Program-made: the position numbers and the translations under genes
The notes under the pieces: model-generated
Told to the model about the DNA's origin: nothing
The model's input: only the letters and a program-made list of their open reading frames with translations
Database searches by the model: none
Shown: positions 5,436-12,671 of the stretch, piece after piece
Position numbering within the stretch: position 1 is the stretch's first letter
Layout of the letters: every line of letters begins with the position of its first letter
NCBI GenBank assembly: GCA_007119305.1
Contig: SKPY01000318.1
Span: 1-16,155, forward strand
Length of the DNA: 16,155 nt
Reading direction: 5' to 3'
DNA from: Nitriliruptorales bacterium
Lineage (GTDB): Bacteria > Actinomycetota > Nitriliruptoria > Euzebyales > Egibacteraceae

Positions 5436-8400
5436 GTGACCTACTCCGCCAAGTCAATCAGCGTGCTCGAGGGCCTCGAGGCCGTCCGCCGGCGGCCGGG
5501 CATGTACGTCGGCTCGACGGACACCAGGGGGCTGCACCACCTCGTGTGGGAGGTCGTCGACAACGCCGTCGACGAGCACCTCGCCGGTCACGCGCGCAAG
5601 ATCGGGGTGACGCTGCGCCGCGACGGCGGCGTCGCGGTCACCGACGACGGCCGGGGCATCCCGGTCGAGCGCCACCCGAAGGAGCGCAAGCCCGCCGTCG
5701 AGATCGTGCTCAGCAAGCTGCACGCGGGCGGCAAGTTCGACCAGCAGAGCTATGCCGTGTCCGGCGGGCTGCACGGCGTAGGGGTCTCGGTCGTCAACGC
5801 GCTGTCGCGGCGCACCGAGGTCGAGGTCTGGCGCGACGGCCACAAGCACGCCATCGTGTTCGCCCGGGGCAAGCGCAAGAAGGCGCTGCACAAGGTCGGC
5901 ACGACGAAGCGCACGGGCACGATCGTGCGCTTCTGGCCGGACGACGAGGTCTTCGACAGCTGCGCCTTCGACTACGACGAGGTCGCCACCCGCCTGCAGG
6001 AGACGTGCCTGCTCAACCCGGGCCTGCGGATCGACCTGTTCGACGAGCGCGAGGGCCACGAGCGGTCGGACACGTTCCAGTACCGCAAGGGCCTCGCGGA
6101 CTTCGTGGGCCGCCTGCTCGGCGGCGACGAGGCGTTGCTGTCCAAGCCCGTGGTGATCAGCCGTGCGGAGAACGTCGACGGCAAGGCCCTCGCCGTGGAC
6201 ATCGCGGTGAACTGGCAGGCGAGCGGGTTCGACGAGCGCGTGCGCAGCTACGTGAACGTCATCCGCACGACCGACGGTGGCACCCACGAGGAGGGGTTCC
6301 GCAAGGCGATCACCGGGACGCTGAACCGCTGGGGGCAGGCGAACAAGGCGTTTCGCAAGAGCGACTCCAGCCTCACCGGCGACGATCTGCGTGAGGGCGT
6401 CGTCGCCGTCATCAGCGTGAAGATGCCGGATCCGCAGTTCGAGGGGCAGACGAAGGGCAAGCTCGGCAGCGCCATCATGCGCTCGTTCGTCGAGCGGGCG
6501 GTGAACGAGGGCTTCGCCGAGTGGCTGGACGGCAACCCCGCGCACGGGCGCAGGATCGTGCGCAAGGCCCAGGTCGTGGCCAAGGCCCGGGAGGCGGCGC
6601 GGCAGGCCCGCGACCTCACCCGCCGCAAGGGCCTGCTCGACCAGACGTCGGCCGGGCTTCCGGGCAAGCTCGCTGACTGCTCGAGTCGCAGCCCCGAGGA
6701 GTGCGAGCTCTACGTCGTCGAGGGCGACTCCGCCGGCGGCTCGAGCAAGCTCGCCCGGGACCGCCACACGCAGGCGATCCTGCCGCTGCGCGGCAAGCTG
6801 CTCAACGTCGAGAAGGCGCAGCTGCGCCGGGTGCTCGCCAACGCCGAGATCCAAAACCTCATCAAGGCGATCGGCACCGGCATCGGCGACGAGTTCGACT
6901 ACTCCCGCCTGCGCTACCACAAGGTGGTGCTGCTCTCGGTGGCCGGTCATGAGCCCGTGCTGCTGCAGGACGCGGACGGCCGGCTGCGCCTCACGGCCAT
7001 CGGTCCACAGGTGGACGAGTGGATGGACCAGGGCGTTGACATCCCTCCTGCCGCAACCGCGAGCTTCGACAGCCAACAGATGCAGGTGGGCATTGCGCCG
7101 ATCAAGGGGCTCGTGCGCCACCCAAGCGAGAAGCGTCTCTACCGCGTGGCTACGGCGTACGGCCGCCACGTGACGGTGACCGAGGACCACTCGATCTTCG
7201 TGTGGGAGCACGGACGGGCGGAATGCAGACGCGGGGACGAAATCCGGCCGGGCGACTACATCGTCGCACCGCGACGGATCCCACGTCCCGCGACATACCA
7301 GGAGACGATGGACATCGTCGAGCTCCTGCGGGCCGCCGACCAAGCCCAGGCGCTCCGCGCCGAGGGCGAGTCCGTCCGACGCATCATGCGACGCCGGTCG
7401 GTCAAGCGACACCACCCCAGACAGCGCGTAGAGGAACCTCGTGTCGTGCTTCCCCTTGACGCCTGGCAGCCGCTGATCGCAGCCAGGAAAGCCGCCCGCA
7501 TCACCCAGGCTGCGATGGCCGAGCGGCTCGGCTACAAGCAGGCGGCCACGATCTGCGAGTTCGAGACAGGCAGGGGAAGACCCCCCCTTAACGCCTTCAA
7601 GCGCTACCTCGAGGAGATCGCCGCGCCCTGGCCCGAGGCGGCATCGGTCTGCCCGTCCCACGCGGACGCATGGGGGTCGGCGGGCGCCTCGGCGAACGCG
7701 CGCTACCGTCAGACAGCGCCGGCCTGCTGGTTGGCGGAGCTCGACGATCGCGAACTGCACGAGCTGGACGATGATGTTCGCGTCTACACCCGCGCGCACC
7801 GATCCATCGGCCGTCCGCGTATCTGGCCGATCACCGAGGAGCTCTGCTACGTCCTCGGCTGGTACCTCGCGGAAGGATCGATGGACTCCCGGGGACAGGT
7901 GGCGCTCACCCTCGGTGAGGACGACGAGCCCTACGTCCAGAGCATCATCGATGCGGTGGTCTCTGCCTTCGGCGTCACACCTCGCTGGTTGGTCGACCGC
8001 CGCGGAGCCCGCCGGGGCAAGCTGTACTTCAACGACGGTGTGGTGCAGCGCGTGCTCAAGGCGCTTGGTCTGGGCGGGCGCGCCCACGAGAAGCAGCTTC
8101 CCGACCTGCTGCTCAACGTGCGCCTCGAATGCCAGCTCGCGTTCCTCGAGGGCTACTACCTCGGCGACGGCACCAAGGGGCAGGCGGATCGCAGGCTGAC
8201 GTTCGCCACGTCTTCCGAACAGCTCGCAAACGGTCTCCTGTACCTGCTGGGCCAGTTCGGTGTCCTCGCGACGTGCTCTGCTCGCACGCCGGCGGCGGGG
8301 ACGATGAAGAACGGGCACGTGATCAACAGCAAGCAGGCGTGGGTCATCAGCGTCACGCGGCGAGATCAGGTCCGGGCCCTGGAGCGGTTGTGGCGCAGGG

Positions 8401-9029
8401 CGCCGAACGCCGACCTCCTGCGCGCCTACATCGATCACCCCAAGCCCGGGCGGGGGGCGCAGCCGTGGCTCGACATCTCCGAGACGCTCGTAGCGCTCCC
8501 CGTGCGCCACGTCGAGCCCGTCCACCGCTACGACGGTCACGTCTACGACTTCTCCGTGGCCGACGACGAGAGCTTCGTCGCCGGGTTCGGGGGTGGCCTC
8601 ATGTGCCACAACTCCGACGCCGACGTGGACGGGGGCCACATCACGACGCTGCTGCTCACGTTCTTCTACCGGCTGATGCCCAAGCTCGTCGACGGCGGCC
8701 ACGTCTACCTCGCGCAGCCACCCCTGTACCAGCTGCGCAAGGGCACCAAGACGGCCTACGCGATGGACGACCGCGAGCGTGACCGGCTGCTGCGCAGCGA
8801 GTTCGGGGGCAAGGCCGACATCGCGCGCTTCAAGGGCCTCGGCGAGATGGATCCCGGCCAGCTGTGGGACACGACGATGGACCCCGCGCGCCGCACGCTG
8901 CTGCGGGTCACCGTGGAGTGCGCCGAACGCAGCGATACGACGTTCTCGCTGCTGATGGGCGAGTCGGCTGCTGACCGCCGGGAGTGGATCGAAGCCAACG
9001 CGGTCTACGCCGACAACGTCGACGTGTAG
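5436..9029 (+). CDS. parE: Type IIA topoisomerase subunit B (ParE/GyrB2-like) containing an intein
   Basis: The ATPase and TOPRIM subunit of a type II topoisomerase, likely topoisomerase IV for decatenating chromosomes. The precursor has 1197 residues; removing the intein (501-1059) leaves 638, the usual length. GHKL ATPase: Glu39 and Asn43 in WEVVDNAVDE, DDGRG around 70-74, and the lid GGLHGVGVSVVNALS. The transducer domain follows. TOPRIM: Glu429 in VVEGDSAGGSS, then SDADVDG with Asp1061, Asp1063 and Asp1065 after the intein. C-terminal ARFKGLGEMDPGQLWDTTMD is typical. The GTG at 5436 follows GGAAGGA by 11 nt and begins VTYSAKSISVLEGLEAVRRR, matching family N-termini; the upstream frame is not homologous. 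ParE rather than GyrB is preferred because the partner A subunit lacks a canonical GyrA box and from recalled Streptomyces synteny; an automatic pipeline might call it gyrB. Confidence 0.92.
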   Translation: MTYSAKSISVLEGLEAVRRRPGMYVGSTDTRGLHHLVWEVVDNAVDEHLAGHARKIGVTLRRDGGVAVTDDGRGIPVERHPKERKPAVEIVLSKLHAGGKFDQQSYAVSGGLHGVGVSVVNALSRRTEVEVWRDGHKHAIVFARGKRKKALHKVGTTKRTGTIVRFWPDDEVFDSCAFDYDEVATRLQETCLLNPGLRIDLFDEREGHERSDTFQYRKGLADFVGRLLGGDEALLSKPVVISRAENVDGKALAVDIAVNWQASGFDERVRSYVNVIRTTDGGTHEEGFRKAITGTLNRWGQANKAFRKSDSSLTGDDLREGVVAVISVKMPDPQFEGQTKGKLGSAIMRSFVERAVNEGFAEWLDGNPAHGRRIVRKAQVVAKAREAARQARDLTRRKGLLDQTSAGLPGKLADCSSRSPEECELYVVEGDSAGGSSKLARDRHTQAILPLRGKLLNVEKAQLRRVLANAEIQNLIKAIGTGIGDEFDYSRLRYHKVVLLSVAGHEPVLLQDADGRLRLTAIGPQVDEWMDQGVDIPPAATASFDSQQMQVGIAPIKGLVRHPSEKRLYRVATAYGRHVTVTEDHSIFVWEHGRAECRRGDEIRPGDYIVAPRRIPRPATYQETMDIVELLRAADQAQALRAEGESVRRIMRRRSVKRHHPRQRVEEPRVVLPLDAWQPLIAARKAARITQAAMAERLGYKQAATICEFETGRGRPPLNAFKRYLEEIAAPWPEAASVCPSHADAWGSAGASANARYRQTAPACWLAELDDRELHELDDDVRVYTRAHRSIGRPRIWPITEELCYVLGWYLAEGSMDSRGQVALTLGEDDEPYVQSIIDAVVSAFGVTPRWLVDRRGARRGKLYFNDGVVQRVLKALGLGGRAHEKQLPDLLLNVRLECQLAFLEGYYLGDGTKGQADRRLTFATSSEQLANGLLYLLGQFGVLATCSARTPAAGTMKNGHVINSKQAWVISVTRRDQVRALERLWRRAPNADLLRAYIDHPKPGRGAQPWLDISETLVALPVRHVEPVHRYDGHVYDFSVADDESFVAGFGGGLMCHNSDADVDGGHITTLLLTFFYRLMPKLVDGGHVYLAQPPLYQLRKGTKTAYAMDDRERDRLLRSEFGGKADIARFKGLGEMDPGQLWDTTMDPARRTLLRVTVECAERSDTTFSLLMGESAADRREWIEANAVYADNVDV
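6936..8612 (+). mobile_element. Intein with LAGLIDADG homing endonuclease and XRE-like HTH
   Basis: A 559-residue in-frame protein intron between YHKVVLL and SDADVDGGHI of ParE. Block A is SVAGHEPVLL with nucleophile Ser501. Block B is VTVTEDHSIFV with Thr582 and His585. LAGLIDADG motifs are VLGWYLAEGS (806-815) and LEGYYLGDG (904-912). Block F is HRYDGHVYDFSVADDESFVAG and block G is GFGGGLMCHN ending His1058-Asn1059, followed by Ser1060 as the +1 nucleophile. A segment at precursor residues 675-729 (7458-7622) reads like an XRE helix-turn-helix. Codons such as AGA, AAA, CTT and GCA appear more often here than in the flanking extein, suggesting separate origin. Splicing is expected to be required, since the insertion breaks the metal-binding motif. 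Both activities appear intact in sequence; neither is proven. Confidence 0.93.
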
Positions 9030-9030
9030 G

Positions 9031-9050
9031 GCGCTCGCGGACGCGAGCGC
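9031..9050 (+). terminator. Hairpin terminator after parE
   Basis: Perfect 9-nt inverted arms (9031-9039 and 9042-9050) separated by 2 nt begin one base after the parE stop codon. No T-run follows. Position and strength suggest a terminator separating parE from the transporter operon. Confidence 0.6.
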
Positions 9051-9084
9051 GAAGGCGGCTCGCGGCTGGCCGCAGGCGGCGCGC

Positions 9085-9114
9085 AACTACTGGGGTCGTA
9101 GTTTCCTCTATACT
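9085..9114 (+). promoter_or_regulatory. Promoter with overlapping operator-like palindrome for the betaine transporter
   Basis: A strong -10 box TATACT lies at 9109-9114, giving a transcription start near 9121 and a short leader with AGGAAGG before the GTG at 9147. The -35 region (about 9086-9091) is poor. A perfect 6-nt palindrome, AACTAC-N7-GTAGTT (9085-9103), covers the -35 and spacer, in a position suited to a repressor or activator site. The -10 is the most AT-rich run in the local sequence. Confidence 0.6.
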
Positions 9115-9146
9115 GTTCTGCAAGCACCCGACAGGAAGGCGAAGCT

Positions 9147-10277
9147 GTGCGCATGCTGCCACGAAGACTGCTCATCCTGATCGCCGCGGTCGCGACGCTG
9201 GGCCTGGGGCTCGCGGCCTGTGCCGACGAGGCCGCTGACGTCGCCGAGGAGCCCGCCGAGGAGCCCGCCGACGCGCCCGAGGGCCAGGAGCTCGTGCTCT
9301 TCGACGGGCAGTGGGAGAGCCTGTGGATCCTGAACGAGATCTTCGCGGTGATCGCGCGGGAAGGCTACGGCCACGAGATCGACGCCCCGACGACCAGCAC
9401 GCCGATCATGATGGAATCCATGCCCGCGGGCGACATGCACGTGGCGACGGAGTTCTGGTGCATGAACATCCCCGACTGGTGCGACGAGGAGCTGTTCCCC
9501 GACGACTCCTCGGTCGTGCACGCCGGGACGATCTTCGAAGAGGCGGTCCAGGGCTGGTTCGTGCCCCGCTACGTGATCGAGGGCGATGACGAGGCGGGCA
9601 TCGAGCCGGTCGCTCCCGACCTCGCGTCCGTGGAGGACCTGCCCGACTACATCGACCTGTTCGAGGACCCCGAGAGTCCCGGGTCGGGCCGCCTGCTCGG
9701 GGGCATCGACGGCTGGGAGGTCACCGAGATCAACCGCTACAAGCTGGAGGCCTACGGGCTGGCGGACACGTACAACTTCGTGTCGGCGGGCTCGGCGGCA
9801 GCCTACGACGCGGCGATCGTGGCGGAGATCGACGACGGTGAGCCGGTGCTGTTCTACTACTGGACGCCGGCCTGGATCCCGGGTGTCTACGACCTCGTCC
9901 AGCTCGAGGAGCCCGAGTGGAACGAGGAGTGCCAGGCCGCGCTCGACGAGGCGCTCGAGGCGGAGCTCGACCCGAGCGAGGCCGGCCCGGAGGTCGGCTG
10001 CGAGCTGCCCTCAGGCTCGGTGGAGATCGGCGGCTACGCCGGGCTCGACGAGACGGCGCCAGAGGTGCTCGACATCCTGCGCAACATGGGAGACGGGAGC
10101 TTCGGCACGGACCTCATGAACGAGCTGACCGCCTACATGGAGCTCGAGGACGCCGAACCGGACGAGACGGCCCTGCACTTCTTCGAGGAGTACGACATCT
10201 GGCGCGACTGGATTCCCGACGACGACGCCCTCGAGCGGGTCGAGCAGGCGCTGCGCGACCAGGGCGTCGAGGTCTGA
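9147..10277 (+). CDS. opuAC: Glycine betaine/proline-type ABC transporter substrate-binding lipoprotein
   Basis: An extracytoplasmic binding protein (376 aa) of the OpuAC/ProX family that delivers a quaternary-amine osmolyte such as glycine betaine to the ABC permease. The signal peptide has MRMLPRRLLILIAA followed by lipobox LAAC with lipidated Cys25. An acidic linker (about 26-45) follows, then two lobes rich in aromatic residues that could form a cation-pi box: W-ES-LW, EFWCMNIPDWCDEE, EEAVQGWFVPRYVIEG, DGWEVTEINRYKLEAYGL, and VLFYYWTPAWIPGVYDLVQL. Several cysteines outside the lipobox (for example at C-M-N-I-P-D-W-C) may form disulfides. The GTG at 9147 lies 7 nt after AGGAAGG, better placed than the ATG at 9153. 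The permease-ATPase gene follows 118 nt downstream. The exact ligand is inferred. The high Asp/Glu content is consistent with a salt-tolerant habitat. Confidence 0.88.
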   Translation: MRMLPRRLLILIAAVATLGLGLAACADEAADVAEEPAEEPADAPEGQELVLFDGQWESLWILNEIFAVIAREGYGHEIDAPTTSTPIMMESMPAGDMHVATEFWCMNIPDWCDEELFPDDSSVVHAGTIFEEAVQGWFVPRYVIEGDDEAGIEPVAPDLASVEDLPDYIDLFEDPESPGSGRLLGGIDGWEVTEINRYKLEAYGLADTYNFVSAGSAAAYDAAIVAEIDDGEPVLFYYWTPAWIPGVYDLVQLEEPEWNEECQAALDEALEAELDPSEAGPEVGCELPSGSVEIGGYAGLDETAPEVLDILRNMGDGSFGTDLMNELTAYMELEDAEPDETALHFFEEYDIWRDWIPDDDALERVEQALRDQGVEV

Positions 10278-10297
10278 GCGGGCTGCGCGAGGACGAT

Positions 10298-10326
10298 CCC
10301 CGCTCCGGTGGCGCGCCGGGGCGGGG
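10298..10326 (+). terminator. Intercistronic hairpin between binding protein and permease-ATPase
   Basis: An 11-bp stem (10298-10308 with 10316-10326, one G-U pair) and a 7-nt loop lie about 20 nt after the binding-protein stop. Such structures often cause partial termination or protect the upstream message, so that the binding protein is made in excess over the membrane component. The role here is inferred. Confidence 0.5.
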
Positions 10327-10385
10327 TGAGGCGTGCGTTGCGGACGGTGGTCGCCGCTGCGGTGGGTCGCCGGGGCGGGGTGAGG
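10301..10385 (+). repeat. Imperfect 31-nt direct repeat, 54-nt period
   Basis: Copies at 10301-10331 and 10355-10385 match at 28 of 31 positions, both ending in GCCGGGGCGGGGTGAGG. The second copy ends in the ribosome site of the following gene. The first is followed by a similar GCGGACG-GTG stretch, suggesting a tandem duplication of a translation-start region. Confidence 0.65.
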
Positions 10386-10395
10386 AGAGCGGACG

Positions 10396-12594
10396 ATGGA
10401 TGCGCTGAGGGAGTTCCCGGACTGGCTCCAGCTGCCGATCGCGCGGTGGGTGCGTGATGCCACCGAGTGGGTGATCGACACCTTCGACGCGCTGTTCGGG
10501 GTGCTGCACACGGTGATGCGCATCCTCACCGTGAACACCGAGTCCTTCCTCGTCTGGTTGCCGTGGATCGCACTCGTCGCCGTGCTCGCGCTGATCGCCT
10601 GGCGCCTGGTGGGCTGGCGCCTCGCGCTCGGGGTGGTCGCGGGGCTGTTGTTCATCGGCAGCATGGGCCTGTGGATCTCCTCGATGGAGACCCTCGCGCT
10701 CGTGCTGGTGGCGACGCTGCTGTGCGTGCTGGTGGGGCTGCCGATCGGCATCGCGATGGCCCGGCGGGAGTCCATCAACGTCGCGTTGCGGCCGGTGCTG
10801 GACTTCATGCAGACCATCCCGAGCCTCGTGCTGCTCATCCCGGCGGTCGCGGTGTTCAGCATCGGGCGCGTGCCCGCGCTGTTCGCCACGCTGATCTACT
10901 CCGTCGCCCCGATGATCCGCCTCACGAACCTCGGCATCCGGGGGGTCCCGAAGGAGACGCTCGAGGCCGGTCAGGCGTTCGGCGCCACGAAGCGGCAGCT
11001 GCTGTACAAGATCCAGCTGCCGCTCGGGTTCCCGACGATCCTCATGGGCGTGAACCAGACGATCATGATGGCGCTGGCCATGGTCGTGCTGGCGGGGTTC
11101 ATCGCGGCTCCGGGCCTCGGCGAGGAGGTGGCCCGGGCCCTCGGTCGTCGCGACATCGGGCGCGGGTTCGCCGCAGGGTTCGCGATCGTCGTGCTCGCGA
11201 TCATCGTCGACCGCATGGTCGAAGGCGCGGCGCGCTACCGGGAGCGCAAACGCGGGAGTGCGCCGACGGCCGTCGACGAGCACATCCCCGAACGCCCAGA
11301 CGGTGACGGCGCGGCAGCGGGGCGGTCCGCCCAGCGCGAGCGCCCGACGGCGTCGGGCGAGCCCGAGATCGTCATCCGCGACCTCTACAAGATCTTCGGC
11401 CCGCGCCCCGAGGCTGCGCTCGATCTGCTCGGCCAGGGGGAGGACAAGCAGGAGATCCTGCGGCGCACGCGCTCCACCGTGGCGGTGCAGGACGCGTCGT
11501 TCGAGATCTACCCCGGCGAGACCTTCGTGATCATGGGGCTGTCCGGCAGCGGCAAATCGACCCTCGTGCGGCTGCTCAACCGGCTCATCGAACCGACCAG
11601 CGGCGAGATCCGCGTCGGGGGACAGCACGTGCGCGACCTCAAGCGCGAGGAGCTCACGCGCCTGCGGCGCGAGAAGTTCGGCATGGTCTTCCAGCGCTTC
11701 GCCCTCCTGCCGCATCGCAGCGTGCTCGACAACGTCGCCTTCGGCCTCGAGATCCAGGGCGTGGACCGTGACGAGCGCCGGCGGCGCGCCCGCGAAGCGC
11801 TGAACCTCGTCGGGCTCGCGGGCTGGGAGGACTCCCGGCCCGACGAGCTGTCCGGTGGGATGCAGCAGCGCGTGGGCCTCGCCCGTGCGCTCGCCAGCGA
11901 CCCGGGCATCCTGCTCATGGACGAGCCCTTCAGCGCCCTCGACCCCCTCATGCGCCGGCAGATGCAGGAGGAGCTCATCGACCTGCAGGTCCGGCTGCGC
12001 AAGACCATCGTGTTCATCACCCACGACCTCGACGAGGCGATCAAGCTCGGCGACCGGGTGGCGATCATGAAGGACGGGGAGATCGTGCAGCTCGGCACGC
12101 CCGAGGAGATCATGCTGCACCCAGCCGACGACTACGTCGCCTCGTTCGTGGAGGGCTACGACCGGTCCGAGATGCTGACCGCGCGCGATGTGATGATCCA
12201 GCCGACGGACTTCGTCCGCGGCGGCCACAGCCCGCGCGTGGCGCTGCGGATGATGGAGCGCAGCGGTCGCTCGCGCACGCTCGTCGTGGGCGGCGACAAC
12301 CGGCTCGAGGGCGCGGTCACCGCAGACGCGCTCGCGGACGCGGTGCGGGCGGGGGTCGAGCGCGTCCGCGACCTCGATCTCGATGCGGTCCCCACCACGC
12401 ACGCCGACGAGCGCGTGCGCACCCTCATCCCGATCGTCGCGCGCTCGCAGTACCCGATCGCCGTCCTGGACGACGGCCGGCTGCGGGGCCTCATCGGCCG
12501 GGCGGCGATCCTGCGCGGGCTCACCGACGCGCTGACCGACGCCGAGACCGCGGCCGCAGACGCGGTCGGCACGGGCCAGCCCGCGGCCACCTGA
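10396..12594 (+). CDS. Fused permease-ATPase of a glycine betaine-type ABC importer, with CBS region
   Basis: One 732-residue chain combines components usually made separately (ProW/OpuAB and ProV/OpuAA). Residues 1-280 hold about seven membrane segments and the importer EAA-type motif (190-201, EAGQAFGATKRQ) that contacts the ATPase. Residues 281-330 are a charged, low-complexity linker. The ATPase follows: family start IVIRDLYKIFGPRPEAALDL, Walker A GLSGSGKST (381-389), signature LSGGMQQR (485-492), Walker B LLMDEP with Asp509 and Glu510, and the switch His in FITHDLDEA. The C-terminal part (about 590-715) begins LTARDVM and fits tandem CBS modules, which in OpuA sense ionic strength or c-di-AMP. 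The ATG at 10396 has GAGGAG 8 nt upstream. No in-frame start with a ribosome site is seen in the linker. It forms an operon with the binding-protein gene. Confidence 0.92.
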   Translation: MDALREFPDWLQLPIARWVRDATEWVIDTFDALFGVLHTVMRILTVNTESFLVWLPWIALVAVLALIAWRLVGWRLALGVVAGLLFIGSMGLWISSMETLALVLVATLLCVLVGLPIGIAMARRESINVALRPVLDFMQTIPSLVLLIPAVAVFSIGRVPALFATLIYSVAPMIRLTNLGIRGVPKETLEAGQAFGATKRQLLYKIQLPLGFPTILMGVNQTIMMALAMVVLAGFIAAPGLGEEVARALGRRDIGRGFAAGFAIVVLAIIVDRMVEGAARYRERKRGSAPTAVDEHIPERPDGDGAAAGRSAQRERPTASGEPEIVIRDLYKIFGPRPEAALDLLGQGEDKQEILRRTRSTVAVQDASFEIYPGETFVIMGLSGSGKSTLVRLLNRLIEPTSGEIRVGGQHVRDLKREELTRLRREKFGMVFQRFALLPHRSVLDNVAFGLEIQGVDRDERRRRAREALNLVGLAGWEDSRPDELSGGMQQRVGLARALASDPGILLMDEPFSALDPLMRRQMQEELIDLQVRLRKTIVFITHDLDEAIKLGDRVAIMKDGEIVQLGTPEEIMLHPADDYVASFVEGYDRSEMLTARDVMIQPTDFVRGGHSPRVALRMMERSGRSRTLVVGGDNRLEGAVTADALADAVRAGVERVRDLDLDAVPTTHADERVRTLIPIVARSQYPIAVLDDGRLRGLIGRAAILRGLTDALTDAETAAADAVGTGQPAAT

Positions 12595-12605
12595 CGGTCG
12601 GGGTT

Positions 12606-12630
12606 CCGCGCCCCACCGCGGATGGCGCGG
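12606..12630 (+). terminator. Hairpin between the transporter gene and parC
   Basis: Perfect 7-nt arms (12606-12612 and 12624-12630) enclose an 11-nt loop, 12 nt after the transporter stop. A weak terminator is possible. The following sequence GCATGATAGCG could hold the parC -10 region, but no good promoter match is visible and parC has no strong ribosome site. Confidence 0.35.
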
Positions 12631-12671
12631 CATGATAGCGACGAGCATGCCACCGACCTGACGGACGCGAC

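Noticed and set aside
5454..9086. 1210-codon open frame antisense to parE
   Set aside because: Long antisense frames are normal in very GC-rich genes. Composition is Ala/Arg/Val/Asp-rich with no recognisable domain, and the plus strand encodes a clear enzyme.
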